Source: Leptospira sp.
GTDB taxonomy: Bacteria > Spirochaetota > Leptospiria > Leptospirales > Leptospiraceae
Assembly (NCBI GenBank): GCA_009991425.1
Contig: JAACWH010000025.1
Location: forward strand, 16,751 to 80,750
Direction of reading: 5' to 3'
DNA length: 64,000 nt
The notes under the pieces were generated by a model, which was not told the DNA's origin, did no database searches, and worked only from the letters and a program-made list of their open reading frames with translations. Positions within the stretch are counted from its first letter, which is position 1. The number at the start of each line of letters is the position of its first letter. Positions 56,703 to 64,000 of this stretch are shown piece after piece. A program made the position numbers and the translations under genes.

Positions 56703-56734
56703 AAAAAAAAGGCGATTTTTCCATCGCCTTTTTT
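56703..56734 (-). terminator. Terminator or attenuator between tatT-like and solute-binding genes
   Basis: GGCGAT / ATCGCC with a six-base loop is flanked by A and T runs on both sides. Read on the minus strand it ends in T8, so it should end or reduce transcription from the TatT gene into the solute-binding gene. Confidence 0.7.
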
Positions 56735-56756
56735 CGAAATCATCTCTTTGTTTATT

Positions 56757-57650
56757 TTAAAATTCTTCTTCGAGTAATTTTTTAGCTTTTCTTTGCTCAA
56801 TCATTTGCTCTGGAGCAATCTCTGGAATACTTTTTGGATTTCCATTGATTACTTCATTTAAAAGCTTAATCGCTTTTTCTTCTTCAGCTCTTAGGCCGAT
56901 TTCAGCATAAATAACTTTTGTTCCAAAATAATTAGGAGCTTGTTTGATACTTGCTTCTAACTGAGCTTTTCCTTCACTTTTATTACCAGTTGGAGAAAGA
57001 ATATTTGCTCCACCTTTGTAACGGTTCACAGCTCCGTGAAAGTAGTTTTTATCTAATTTTTCAACTCTCTCGATAGTTGCTGTAAATTGCGATTTATTTT
57101 CAAGCAAAGTCATAAGTCCTTCGATTCTAGACCATTTTGCAAGATTCGCATAACGCCAATAAAGTGCGCTAAGTTCTTTTTCAGTTATATCATTGAATGC
57201 TGCCGCTGGAGCTGCACCACCAACCGCAACTTTTGCATGGTAAACTTCATTAGTTGCCATAGCTTTCTCACACCATTTGACACCCAAGTCAAAATTCTCA
57301 GCTTGTTGTCTTTTGATATCAGATGCATTTGATTCATTTATTTCAAGGTAAAGGTGACCATCAGCCATTAAATAGTAACCACGGCATAGCATAACCATAA
57401 CATCGTAATCGCCAGGATTTTCTTCAGCAATTTGAGTAAGATCTTTCAACGCTTGTTGAAGGTTTTCTTTTTCGTATCGAGTGTCCCATAGCTTTTTAGT
57501 AGCTGCAGGGATAGTAGCTGTTTGAGCCGCACGAGGAATAAATTCCTTAGAATAAACAACCTCACGACTCGCACCACAATTCACCGCAAAAGCGATAATT
57601 AAACTTACAACAATTCCTGTAGGAATTGACTTTTTATTAACACATAACAT
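56757..57650 (-). CDS. TRAP-associated TatT-like TPR lipoprotein
   Basis: This protein of about 297 residues has a signal peptide ending in a lipobox (AFAVNCGAS). It matches the TatT family, trimeric TPR proteins that bind the solute-binding subunit TatP in Treponema. Helical repeats include LQQALKDLTQIAEENPGDYDVMVML and the motif LYWRYANLAKWSRIEG. The start at 57650 is chosen because GGAGAGAG lies six bases ahead; an ATG at 57665 adds five residues. The gene has a clear promoter and is followed by a terminator-like hairpin before the solute-binding gene. Confidence 0.85.
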   Translation of the reverse strand: MLCVNKKSIPTGIVVSLIIAFAVNCGASREVVYSKEFIPRAAQTATIPAATKKLWDTRYEKENLQQALKDLTQIAEENPGDYDVMVMLCRGYYLMADGHLYLEINESNASDIKRQQAENFDLGVKWCEKAMATNEVYHAKVAVGGAAPAAAFNDITEKELSALYWRYANLAKWSRIEGLMTLLENKSQFTATIERVEKLDKNYFHGAVNRYKGGANILSPTGNKSEGKAQLEASIKQAPNYFGTKVIYAEIGLRAEEEKAIKLLNEVINGNPKSIPEIAPEQMIEQRKAKKLLEEEF

Positions 57651-57717
57651 TCGTTCTCTCTCCATTGTAATTTTATCTGTATTGAATTAGACAAGCAATC
57701 GGCTATTGATTGTAAAA

Positions 57718-57745
57718 ATTATACTTCAAATCTGTTTTTTTACAA
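57718..57745 (-). promoter_or_regulatory. Sigma-70-type promoter for the TRAP unit
   Basis: Read on the minus strand: -35 TTGTAA (57740-57745), a 16-base spacer and a perfect -10 TATAAT (57718-57723), about 68 bases ahead of the TatT-like start. Confidence 0.6.
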
Positions 57746-57798
57746 GCATTTTTTGTTATAATGCATTATTTATCAAATAAAAGACATTATTGTTGCAG

Positions 57799-57825
57799 TG
57801 CACTGTGAACATTGTTCATAGTGCA
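57799..57825. repeat. Palindrome over the stop codon of the M48 gene
   Basis: TGCACTGTGAAC-ATT-GTTCATAGTGCA has twelve-base arms with one mismatch and covers the TGA of the minus-strand peptidase gene (57816-57818). There is no T run, so it is not a classical terminator; it could be an operator or an mRNA end stabiliser. Confidence 0.5.
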
Positions 57826-59006
57826 GAACATGAATTTTGTAAGTATTTCCAATCTTTATCAGAGATAAATTTTCTATTTCCTTTGTAGTTATTCTCTGTT
57901 ATCAATTTTTGAATTGCTTGGATTCTTTCTTCAGTAGGTGGGTGGGTGGATAAAAAATGAATGAGATTGTTTGCAGTCATGGTTTCAGACTCTTCTTTCT
58001 TTTCTTCTTCTTCTGACTGGGATAAAATTCCCCCATACATTTCTTTTTCATAATCTAGCATAGATCGAAAAAAAGCAGACATCCCTTTAGGATGGTAACC
58101 ACTATTTGCCATAAGACTCACTCCAAATTCATCAGCTTCTTCTTCAAATTGTCGTGAATAGGAAAGAAATAATAAAGTGGATCCCATTTCTGTCAATGTT
58201 TCAATGAAATCGAAGTCTCCCAAACCTGGTCCGACAATTATTGAAATGAGAAATGCAGTACTTACAGCCTTGAGAAGGTTACGAACATGGTGTCTTCTTT
58301 CCACGTGCCCAATTTCATGAGCGAGAACTCCTGCAAGTTCATTGCTATTCTTAGCATTATTAAAAATACCTGATAGGATGTAAATATTGCCTCCTGAAAC
58401 AGCAAAAGCATTGGGAGTAGAATCAGAAATAATTTTTACATTGTAAGTGAATTTAGAATCTTTGGTTACTAAGGACTGGATGCTTTTGGATAGGATACTT
58501 TCTGCTTTTTTATCCTTACAAATTGTAAATTCTGATTCCATTAAAGATTTTGTAGAATTTCCTAATTTTACATCTGCATCCGTGGGAACGAAAATATAAG
58601 AGTGATTAGCAATATAATAAAATATACCTAGAGAAACGACTAAGGCAGCTCCGAAGAAAGCGAAAATTTTTGCTTTATTTGTTGTATGTAGCCAATGGTT
58701 GAATTTGTCTAGGAAGCCGTTCTCTCTGCGTTTTGTATAAAAATGTATTTTGAATTGATTGAGTTCTTCCTTATTTTCAAAAAAAACTTCTAAGACGGGA
58801 CTTTCTATATACTCATCTGGGATAAGTATAAGCTGTATTTTGAGATCAGTAACTTCAATTTTATGAAACTTAGTATATTCAAATTGAATTTCTATTTCAT
58901 CCGATTCAAAATGTATATTGTCTTGGAGGATTTCAGAGTCTCCCATTTTAGCAATGGGAGATCTCCCGTCCATAAGTCTGGACTTAAACTTTTTACCTAG
59001 AATCAA
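57816..59006 (-). CDS. M48 family zinc metallopeptidase
   Basis: This 396-residue protein has an N-terminal cytoplasmic part (1-110), one membrane helix (about 112-131), and an M48 (HtpX/BepA-like) domain with the zinc motif HEIGH (230-234) in GVLAHEIGHVERRHH and the third ligand in QFEEEADEFGVSLM. The start is a TTG; ATGs at 58973 and 58946 are alternatives. Family members degrade misfolded membrane or periplasmic proteins. It directly follows the YjgN-like gene, a common pairing. Confidence 0.82.
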   Translation of the reverse strand: MILGKKFKSRLMDGRSPIAKMGDSEILQDNIHFESDEIEIQFEYTKFHKIEVTDLKIQLILIPDEYIESPVLEVFFENKEELNQFKIHFYTKRRENGFLDKFNHWLHTTNKAKIFAFFGAALVVSLGIFYYIANHSYIFVPTDADVKLGNSTKSLMESEFTICKDKKAESILSKSIQSLVTKDSKFTYNVKIISDSTPNAFAVSGGNIYILSGIFNNAKNSNELAGVLAHEIGHVERRHHVRNLLKAVSTAFLISIIVGPGLGDFDFIETLTEMGSTLLFLSYSRQFEEEADEFGVSLMANSGYHPKGMSAFFRSMLDYEKEMYGGILSQSEEEEKKEESETMTANNLIHFLSTHPPTEERIQAIQKLITENNYKGNRKFISDKDWKYLQNSCSAL

Positions 59007-59014
59007 AGGATATT

Positions 59015-59971
59015 TTATCCTAAGAAGCCTTCCAATGCATCTGCTAAGGCTTCAAATCCTTCTGCATTAGCATTTGCTGTTGTATCTGGTTGCGCAGATA
59101 TGGTTGAAAAGTCAACTTCAGAATCTAAGGATACAGATTCTAAGAATACTTTCAATGCCATATTGATTGCCCAAGCCATTCCTATTCCTAGTGTAAAAAG
59201 AACAATTGCATAGACTTTTAGTATTGTAACAAAGATTTTTCCACCTGTGATATCAGAAGAAAATTTCTTACCTTGGAAGCTGGTATGTCCCCAAGTGAAA
59301 TTTTGTAAGGTTGCCATGAACCATGCTCCGTAGATGCCAAGTGTTACTATAGAAAGTAAATAACCTTTGATACAAATCCAGAAGTATTCCATAGGATCTG
59401 CTTCAAATTGAAAGGATGCATTTCCGTAACGTGTGTTGTTTCTAAAGAAGGTTTCTAATTTCATAGAGAAAATTGGATAGTAGATTCCTAAGGTGATAAT
59501 AACTAGTGGAATGTTTTTAAGAAATAAAATTGCTAATTCTTTACTTTTGCCATCAAATCCAAATCTAAGATTTCTATATCCTGTTCTGCTTGTTAAGTAT
59601 CTTCTTTTACCTACCAATATGAATGGGATTACGGCTATAAAGAAAACTAAAATTAGAACTGCGGAAATTATTCCTGCTACCTCGCTACCAACTATGAAAC
59701 CTAGAATAAATCCAAGAATCATATTGATAATGTAGATACCAACTATGAGCGCTGCGGCTTTTAGAAAACCAATGAAGCGCTCCTTTCCTGTTCCATGAAA
59801 GCTAAGTCTTTCTGCTTGCCATTCCACTTTCGTTGCAAGGTATTTTTGGATGTTGGTCTTTGCCCAAAAACTATAGATACCAAGAGTTATAATTGTTAAA
59901 AAAATATTTTTGAGATACAAAACGAAAAGTTCTCCGCCTGCACCATGGTAACCGATTCTTTGATTTGCCAT
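59015..59971 (-). CDS. YjgN/DUF898 family membrane protein
   Basis: This 318-residue protein has six or more helices and the repeated family motif ITLGIYSFWAKTNIQKYLATK and ITLGIYYPIFSMKLETFFRNN, as well as FHGTGKERFIGFLKA. Its function is unknown in all species. The start has GGAAGGAAA ahead. It is eight bases upstream of the M48 peptidase gene, so the pair forms an operon. Confidence 0.85.
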   Translation of the reverse strand: MANQRIGYHGAGGELFVLYLKNIFLTIITLGIYSFWAKTNIQKYLATKVEWQAERLSFHGTGKERFIGFLKAAALIVGIYIINMILGFILGFIVGSEVAGIISAVLILVFFIAVIPFILVGKRRYLTSRTGYRNLRFGFDGKSKELAILFLKNIPLVIITLGIYYPIFSMKLETFFRNNTRYGNASFQFEADPMEYFWICIKGYLLSIVTLGIYGAWFMATLQNFTWGHTSFQGKKFSSDITGGKIFVTILKVYAIVLFTLGIGMAWAINMALKVFLESVSLDSEVDFSTISAQPDTTANANAEGFEALADALEGFLG

Positions 59972-60055
59972 TTTTCCTTCCTAATTTAAGTAGAATCGAC
60001 TCTATTAATCACATTCATATATTGCAAGGAAAAAAATTGACTTGTAACAATCATT

Positions 60056-61513
60056 TTATACTGCAACAGTGAGTTTGTAAACAGTTGCCTCTTCACCTAC
60101 ACCCTTTAGAATTGCTTTGTTCTTTTCTAAGAGTAAATTTCGTTCTTTAAGCATTTGGACTACGTTGAGATTGGAGAAAATTTTGTCAGTGATCCAAACT
60201 TCTCCCGCCTTAGCTAGTCCTTGGACTCTTGCAGCAACATTTACTGAATGTCCAAAGTAATCTAGTCTCTCATCATTTACAACAGCCAGAGCGGAGCCTT
60301 CATGGATTCCGACTTTGAGTCCTATCTCGTAACCTTTTTGTCTCCATTTCCCATTTAAAGATTCAATTTTTAACATCATTTCCAAAGAGGTAAGTAGTCC
60401 ATCTTCAGGCTTGGAGAAGGTCGCCATAATAGCATCGCCCATAGTTTTGACTACAGTGCCTGAATATTTGCGAACCGTTTCCATTAGTATCTTAAAATGT
60501 TCCTGAACCAATTGGTAAGCTAAAATGTCTCCTGCACGATCATACATTTCGGTAGATCCACGAAGATCAGTGAACATGATTGTTAAACTTTTGATATTCA
60601 GACTTAAATCACTAGAAAGATCTTGGGTTCGATACAAATCTCTAAAGCTTTGGTTGTTTAATAGCATCTTAGCAGTAAAGTAAGGTTGGACTTTAGTAGG
60701 ATAGTCTCGCATGATAGAATTGAGTTTATCTAATTTAGGAGTGATTATAGTGAATGCCAGATGTTCTTTAGATCTATTGTGGATAGAAATCGTCTTAGTG
60801 TTAAATGATAGATTCATCTTTCTCGGTGAGAAACCTGTTGAAAGAAGGTCAACATGTGGATGGGAGGCTGCATTTTCATCATTATAATGGATGAATACAT
60901 TAGAGTTTTTCTCAATGCAGATCAATTGGAAAATATTGGATACCGATGGATTCAATTCTAAATCAATACTTTCATCAGACTTCAATGATTTAAAGCCAAA
61001 CAAATTCTCAGATCCATAATTCTGTAATTCAGGCGATCTATTGAAATTATGAGAAAAGTGGTAACCTAAATAAGTTTCAGCATTGGAAGTTGGATCGATT
61101 TCAATTTTCTTGATAGAGGGATGGATTGCAAAATTTACCTCAACACGATCATCTAAAGTGCTTTCAATAGATGCATTGCAGGTTGCACAATAAAAATCCT
61201 TAGCTTCTACTTGGTTTAAATTCTCGTGACTCGAAGCAACTCCACCGCACATAGGACAGACCATATTGAATCGCAAATCAAAAAGGCCAACCTTAGATCC
61301 ATGAATGAAGAGTTCAATGGATTCATTGGAACTAAAATTATTGTCCTTAGCAAATGCTATAGGGTTCATCCTATAAAGCTTCCAATCATCAAGTGGTTTA
61401 ATGGCATCTATGAACCTATCGATATTTTCCTTCTTCAGAATAGTAAATGAATAAAGTGATTCTTGTTTCTGTTTAATTGCTATATCTTTTATCATGGCTG
61501 TGTTTACTTTCAT
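60056..61513 (-). CDS. Adenylate/guanylate cyclase with DUF5939 domain
   Basis: From the ATG at 61513 this encodes 485 residues. The N-terminal half is a DUF5939 domain, recognisable from DDWKLYRMNPIAFAK, a CPMCGG/CATC zinc-type pair of cysteines, and the FAIHPSIKKI strand. The C-terminal half is a class III cyclase with FTDLRGSTEMYD and MGDAIMATFSKPEDG supplying metal ligands and FGHSVNVAARVQGLAKAGE. The adenine-selecting Lys is in VVKTMGD. The frame runs upstream to a GTG at 61696 with GGAGGA directly before it, so a longer form is possible. No membrane segment, so a soluble enzyme. Confidence 0.8.
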   Translation of the reverse strand: MKVNTAMIKDIAIKQKQESLYSFTILKKENIDRFIDAIKPLDDWKLYRMNPIAFAKDNNFSSNESIELFIHGSKVGLFDLRFNMVCPMCGGVASSHENLNQVEAKDFYCATCNASIESTLDDRVEVNFAIHPSIKKIEIDPTSNAETYLGYHFSHNFNRSPELQNYGSENLFGFKSLKSDESIDLELNPSVSNIFQLICIEKNSNVFIHYNDENAASHPHVDLLSTGFSPRKMNLSFNTKTISIHNRSKEHLAFTIITPKLDKLNSIMRDYPTKVQPYFTAKMLLNNQSFRDLYRTQDLSSDLSLNIKSLTIMFTDLRGSTEMYDRAGDILAYQLVQEHFKILMETVRKYSGTVVKTMGDAIMATFSKPEDGLLTSLEMMLKIESLNGKWRQKGYEIGLKVGIHEGSALAVVNDERLDYFGHSVNVAARVQGLAKAGEVWITDKIFSNLNVVQMLKERNLLLEKNKAILKGVGEEATVYKLTVAV

Positions 61514-61763
61514 TTGTTCATTAGAAAAAAAGAATGAACAGTAAAATTTACTGGGAAGTAGGTTTTTTTTGGTAAGCGGTCTAGCTGAAGTAACAAGAGA
61601 ATAATCATTCAGAAAATTAGAAAATCTTTGGATTAATCTTGGAAGATGAAGGGATTTGTAAACTTTTAGATTCAATCCTACGGCAAAGGAATACACTCCT
61701 CCACTAAAAATTCTATCGACGCTTCTCTAACCTTCCCTAAGTTTGAATCTAGGTATTTTATTT

Positions 61764-62894
61764 ATGAACTTTTCTTTGAATTTGTGGCTGAAATCTTCCC
61801 ATTGCTTATTATTGTTTTTCGTATTTTCTTTCCTACTTCAATGTGTGGGTGAAAAGAAATCAACCATCTTACGACCTGATGCTAAAGATTCCTCTCAACA
61901 ATTTGATTCTAATATTCTCACAATCAAAGCAGTAGGTGATGTAATACCAGGAACGAATTTTCCCGATAACCGCTTAATCAATGATACATCAAAGCTATTT
62001 GAAAATGTGTCCACAGACTTGAAAGGAGCGGACATTTTATTCGGGAATTACGAAGCAACACTAACGGATTATCCAAAATCTTCCAAGAATACAAATCGTC
62101 CTAATACATTTGCCTTTCGCCTTCCTCCAGAATACGGTCAGGTTCTTAAAGATGCAGGTTTTGATATTCTAAGTGTAGTGAACAATCATTCCTACGACTT
62201 CACAGAGCAAGGATTTGTTGACACTATGAAAAATATCAATGAATCTGGAATGATAGCCGTCGGAGGAAAAAATCAAGTCCAGTATACAACTGTCAAAGGA
62301 ATCAAAATCGCCTTCATTGGATTTGGTTACCAGACCTACCACAATTCAATCAATGATTTTGCTTCTGCTGAATTATTGGTTAAGGAAGCAGATGCCAATG
62401 CGGATCTTGTGGTTCTCTCCATTCATGCAGGAGGTGAGGGGGCAGGCTTCCTTCACGTTCGCAATGAGGTTGAAATTTTTCTCGGCGAGAATCGTGGTAA
62501 TCTTGTTAGCTTCACTCATAAGATGATAGACTTCGGTGCCGATTTAGTCTTAGGTCATGGCCCACATGTTCCTCGTGCTATGGAATTGTACAAGGATCGA
62601 CTCATTGCCTATTCTATGGGCAACTTCTTAGGCTACCGTACACTTCGTGCGAATGGAGTTACTGGAATGTCCATGATTCTCAGTTTAGCCTTGGATCGCA
62701 AAGGAAGATTCTTGCAAGGGAGCATCATCCCAGTTGAGATGAAGGTTCCTGGAATTCCTTACTTAGATCCAAGTTATAAATCAGTAGAGCTTATTCGCAA
62801 ACTTACCAAAGAAGATTTTCCTTCTGGAGAATTAGAAATAGATGAAAGAGGGAGTATATATAGGTCTTCTCGGTTAAGTTGGAATGTGAATTAG
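61764..62894 (+). CDS. CapA-family metallophosphatase-like lipoprotein
   Basis: From the ATG at 61764 the protein has 376 residues. A hydrophobic stretch ends in a lipobox (SFLLQCVGE). The rest matches the PGA_cap/CapA fold: AVGDVIPGTNF, GNYEATLTD, VVNNHSYDFTEQG, SIHAGGEGAGF, and GHGPHVPRAMELYKDRLIAYSMGNF, with the His, Asp and Asn metal ligands of calcineurin-like enzymes. In capsule operons CapA helps poly-gamma-glutamate formation; here no capBC genes are near, so a stand-alone enzyme is likely. The open frame starts at a TTG at 61743, but the ATG gives the better signal peptide. Confidence 0.82.
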   Translation: MNFSLNLWLKSSHCLLLFFVFSFLLQCVGEKKSTILRPDAKDSSQQFDSNILTIKAVGDVIPGTNFPDNRLINDTSKLFENVSTDLKGADILFGNYEATLTDYPKSSKNTNRPNTFAFRLPPEYGQVLKDAGFDILSVVNNHSYDFTEQGFVDTMKNINESGMIAVGGKNQVQYTTVKGIKIAFIGFGYQTYHNSINDFASAELLVKEADANADLVVLSIHAGGEGAGFLHVRNEVEIFLGENRGNLVSFTHKMIDFGADLVLGHGPHVPRAMELYKDRLIAYSMGNFLGYRTLRANGVTGMSMILSLALDRKGRFLQGSIIPVEMKVPGIPYLDPSYKSVELIRKLTKEDFPSGELEIDERGSIYRSSRLSWNVN

Positions 62895-63060
62895 GTAAGG
62901 GATTTGGGCACCTTTTCCAGCTCTCCCTCGACGAGGGCGCTCGGTCGATCTGGGGCGCAGGGAAAGTTCGCATTACCTTCTTTCGTCGGCATATTCCGCA
63001 TCCGTGCTCCAAATGCCGAGGCAAGCCATCCATGGTTTGCTAGCGAAAGAGGTCAATGAC
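62895..63060. repeat. GC-rich intergenic element, possibly a dispersed repeat
   Basis: The composition rises sharply above the surrounding low-GC DNA just after the CapA stop and falls back near 63060. It contains a bulged hairpin (TCGACGAG, GGCG, CTCGGTCGA) and smaller palindromes. A minus-strand open frame of 76 codons here has no recognisable domain and is rich in Pro, Arg and Cys, as expected of an accidental frame in GC-rich DNA. Its abrupt edges suggest an inserted or mobile short element. Confidence 0.45.
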
Positions 63061-63094
63061 TCACTGGTTTAATTTTATATTATGACTTTAATGT

Positions 63095-63214
63095 AATCTA
63101 AACAAGGAAACACCCATTCCTTCTGTGATCGAAAAGCCTCCTGATTCTAAGTTAGTTGCTACTCCTGTATTGAATGGACTCTATCATACCTACTCGTATC
63201 AGAAAGTAGCTTAA
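63095..63214 (+). pseudogene. Remnant of a transposase C terminus
   Basis: A frame open from a TAA ends with a protein-like stretch [18 protein letters not shown] before TAA at 63212. This resembles the conserved tail (PVLGGLHHxY) of integrase-core transposases in the IS481-like group. There is no start codon and the catalytic core is absent. It is next to the GC-rich element, so both may be relics of one insertion. Confidence 0.4.
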
Positions 63215-63436
63215 GACTTTAATTTAGAATAAATCTTTTTTCTCATTCAATCGGGATCGAACTATATCTAAATCACTGAAATAATTTCAGAAATCTGTAA
63301 TTTATGAGAATTTTGTCTAGTAATCCACCTGTTTCAGAAATGAATCCAGTTTATTATGTCTCTTAATATCGATTTTCATCTAATATAACGGACATTTCGT
63401 ACAAGGAATTAGTTTTTACGAGCCTCAGCTTTTGAT
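63215..63436. other. AT-rich stretch with no recognised feature
   Basis: No open frame with coding character, hairpin or promoter stands out between the transposase remnant and the convergent gene end at 63437. Confidence 0.5.
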
Positions 63437-63937
63437 TTATGCTGTGAGTTCAGAACTTTGCAACTTTGCTATTTTTTTATCTTGCTTGTTTGCTTCTATC
63501 TGCTTTAAAAATTCTTCAGGGCTATTAACCTTTTCTCGTAATCCTTGTAGCCAAATATCAAATTTACCATACCATATTTCAAACATCCGCATTTTCCAAT
63601 TTTTACTCGCCTGTTCAACTTTATTTAAAACACTTTGAATCTGTGATTGATTTCCAATGAATAGAGATGAATAAAATATAAACTCAAATAGTTTCGCTTG
63701 TTGTGCAGAATTTGATTTAACCAAATTATCATTAAAACGACTATTTACTAAATCAATCAAGGATTTCAACGACACATTTTCGGTAAATACAATTGGTACT
63801 TGTATTTTTAAGCACTCAATAGCTTCATTAAAATAAGTATTGTGCTTTAGATAAGGAATATCAAATTGTAACCCTTTGTTATTTTTAATAGCAAATAAAA
63901 TGAAAGGGAGATTGTCCCAAAAACCGTTAGGAATCAA
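63437..63937 (-). CDS. Hypothetical protein with uncertain start, possibly interrupted
   Basis: This frame encodes 166 residues from a TTG at 63937, directly after an in-frame TAA. An ATG at 63961-63959, with AAGAG upstream, lies in the same frame seven codons before that TAA, so an older, longer gene may have been interrupted by the stop. No ATG occurs near the start of the present frame. The protein is helical, has no signal peptide, and includes LPFILFAIKNNKGLQFDIPY and MRMFEIWYGKFDIWLQGL. No family is recognised. The sequence upstream of 63965 reads like the end of another minus-strand gene. Confidence 0.5.
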   Translation of the reverse strand: MIPNGFWDNLPFILFAIKNNKGLQFDIPYLKHNTYFNEAIECLKIQVPIVFTENVSLKSLIDLVNSRFNDNLVKSNSAQQAKLFEFIFYSSLFIGNQSQIQSVLNKVEQASKNWKMRMFEIWYGKFDIWLQGLREKVNSPEEFLKQIEANKQDKKIAKLQSSELTA

Positions 63938-64000
63938 TTAGGCGGATATAGATATATTCATCTCTTAAAAGTTTTCTTCAATTACTTTTTTATTGGCTAT

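Noticed and set aside
62803..63033. 76-codon minus-strand frame in the GC-rich element
   Set aside because: Composition (Pro, Arg, Cys) follows the local GC content, it overlaps the CapA end and shows no domain.

Overview
The window is a low-GC chromosomal segment from a spirochete of the genus Leptospira or a very close relative. The evidence is family content: a protein built from the LA_2272-type surface repeat; a TatT-TatP-DctQ-DctM TRAP system whose T and P components are known from Treponema; many lipoproteins with relaxed spirochaetal lipoboxes; several adenylate cyclases and SpoIIE/PP2C phosphatases; and an Omp85-type barrel next to a DUF1566 lipoprotein. No rRNA, tRNA, CRISPR array, intact insertion sequence or replication origin was seen. 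Functions are assigned from motifs read by eye, not from database searches.

Layout. 1-7.2 kb: 3' end of a potassium/proton antiporter, a GT9 and a GT39-type glycosyltransferase, an OmpA-like protein and the large surface-repeat protein. 7.4-12.5 kb (minus strand): a glycan cassette with a GT2-GH16 fusion, a multi-pass glycosyltransferase and a degenerate SGNH-like protein. 12.6-16.7 kb: small exported proteins, a beta-lactamase-like serine hydrolase, and a coupled TPR / lipoprotein / SufE operon. 16.8-24.1 kb (plus): zinc ribbon, TPR protein, RsmD, PBP1C, thioesterase, membrane PP2C phosphatase and two biotin-dependent carboxylase subunits. 24.2-26.5 kb: Omp85 barrel plus lipoprotein, ended by a clear terminator. 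26.6-34.6 kb: HExxH protein, EngB, TilS and a signalling group (GAF-PP2C phosphatase, GAF-GAF-AAA sigma-54 activator, adenylate cyclase). 36.8-41.7 kb: rpmH-rnpA-yidD-yidC-khpB-mnmE, where rnpA has no ATG, GTG or TTG start. 41.9-43.6 kb: Csp-type copper-storage protein, Cys-rich lipoprotein and glutathione peroxidase. 43.6-48.7 kb: ankyrin protein, GMC oxidoreductase with a ferredoxin-like Cys motif, divergent flavin monooxygenase and an M23 peptidase. 48.9-53.7 kb: PilZ-like protein, ABC-F ATPase, membrane MutS-like ATPase and small genes. 53.7-57.7 kb: TRAP system. 57.8-63 kb: M48 peptidase/YjgN pair, DUF5939 cyclase and CapA lipoprotein. 63-64 kb: a GC-rich intergenic element, a transposase remnant and an ORF of uncertain start.

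Genes that seem to work together: the GT2-GH16/GT/SGNH-like cassette probably makes and trims a surface or secreted glucan; the TRAP genes form one import system; rnpA/yidD/yidC link RNA processing to membrane insertion; the phosphatase, sigma-54 activator and cyclases suggest a dense signalling neighbourhood. The most unusual items are the GT2-GH16 fusion, the apparent AUA start of rnpA, three tandem palindromes between the GMC oxidase and the monooxygenase, two palindromes ahead of the sigma-54 activator, the membrane MutS-like/ABC-F operon, and the GC-rich intergenic element near 62.9-63.06 kb.
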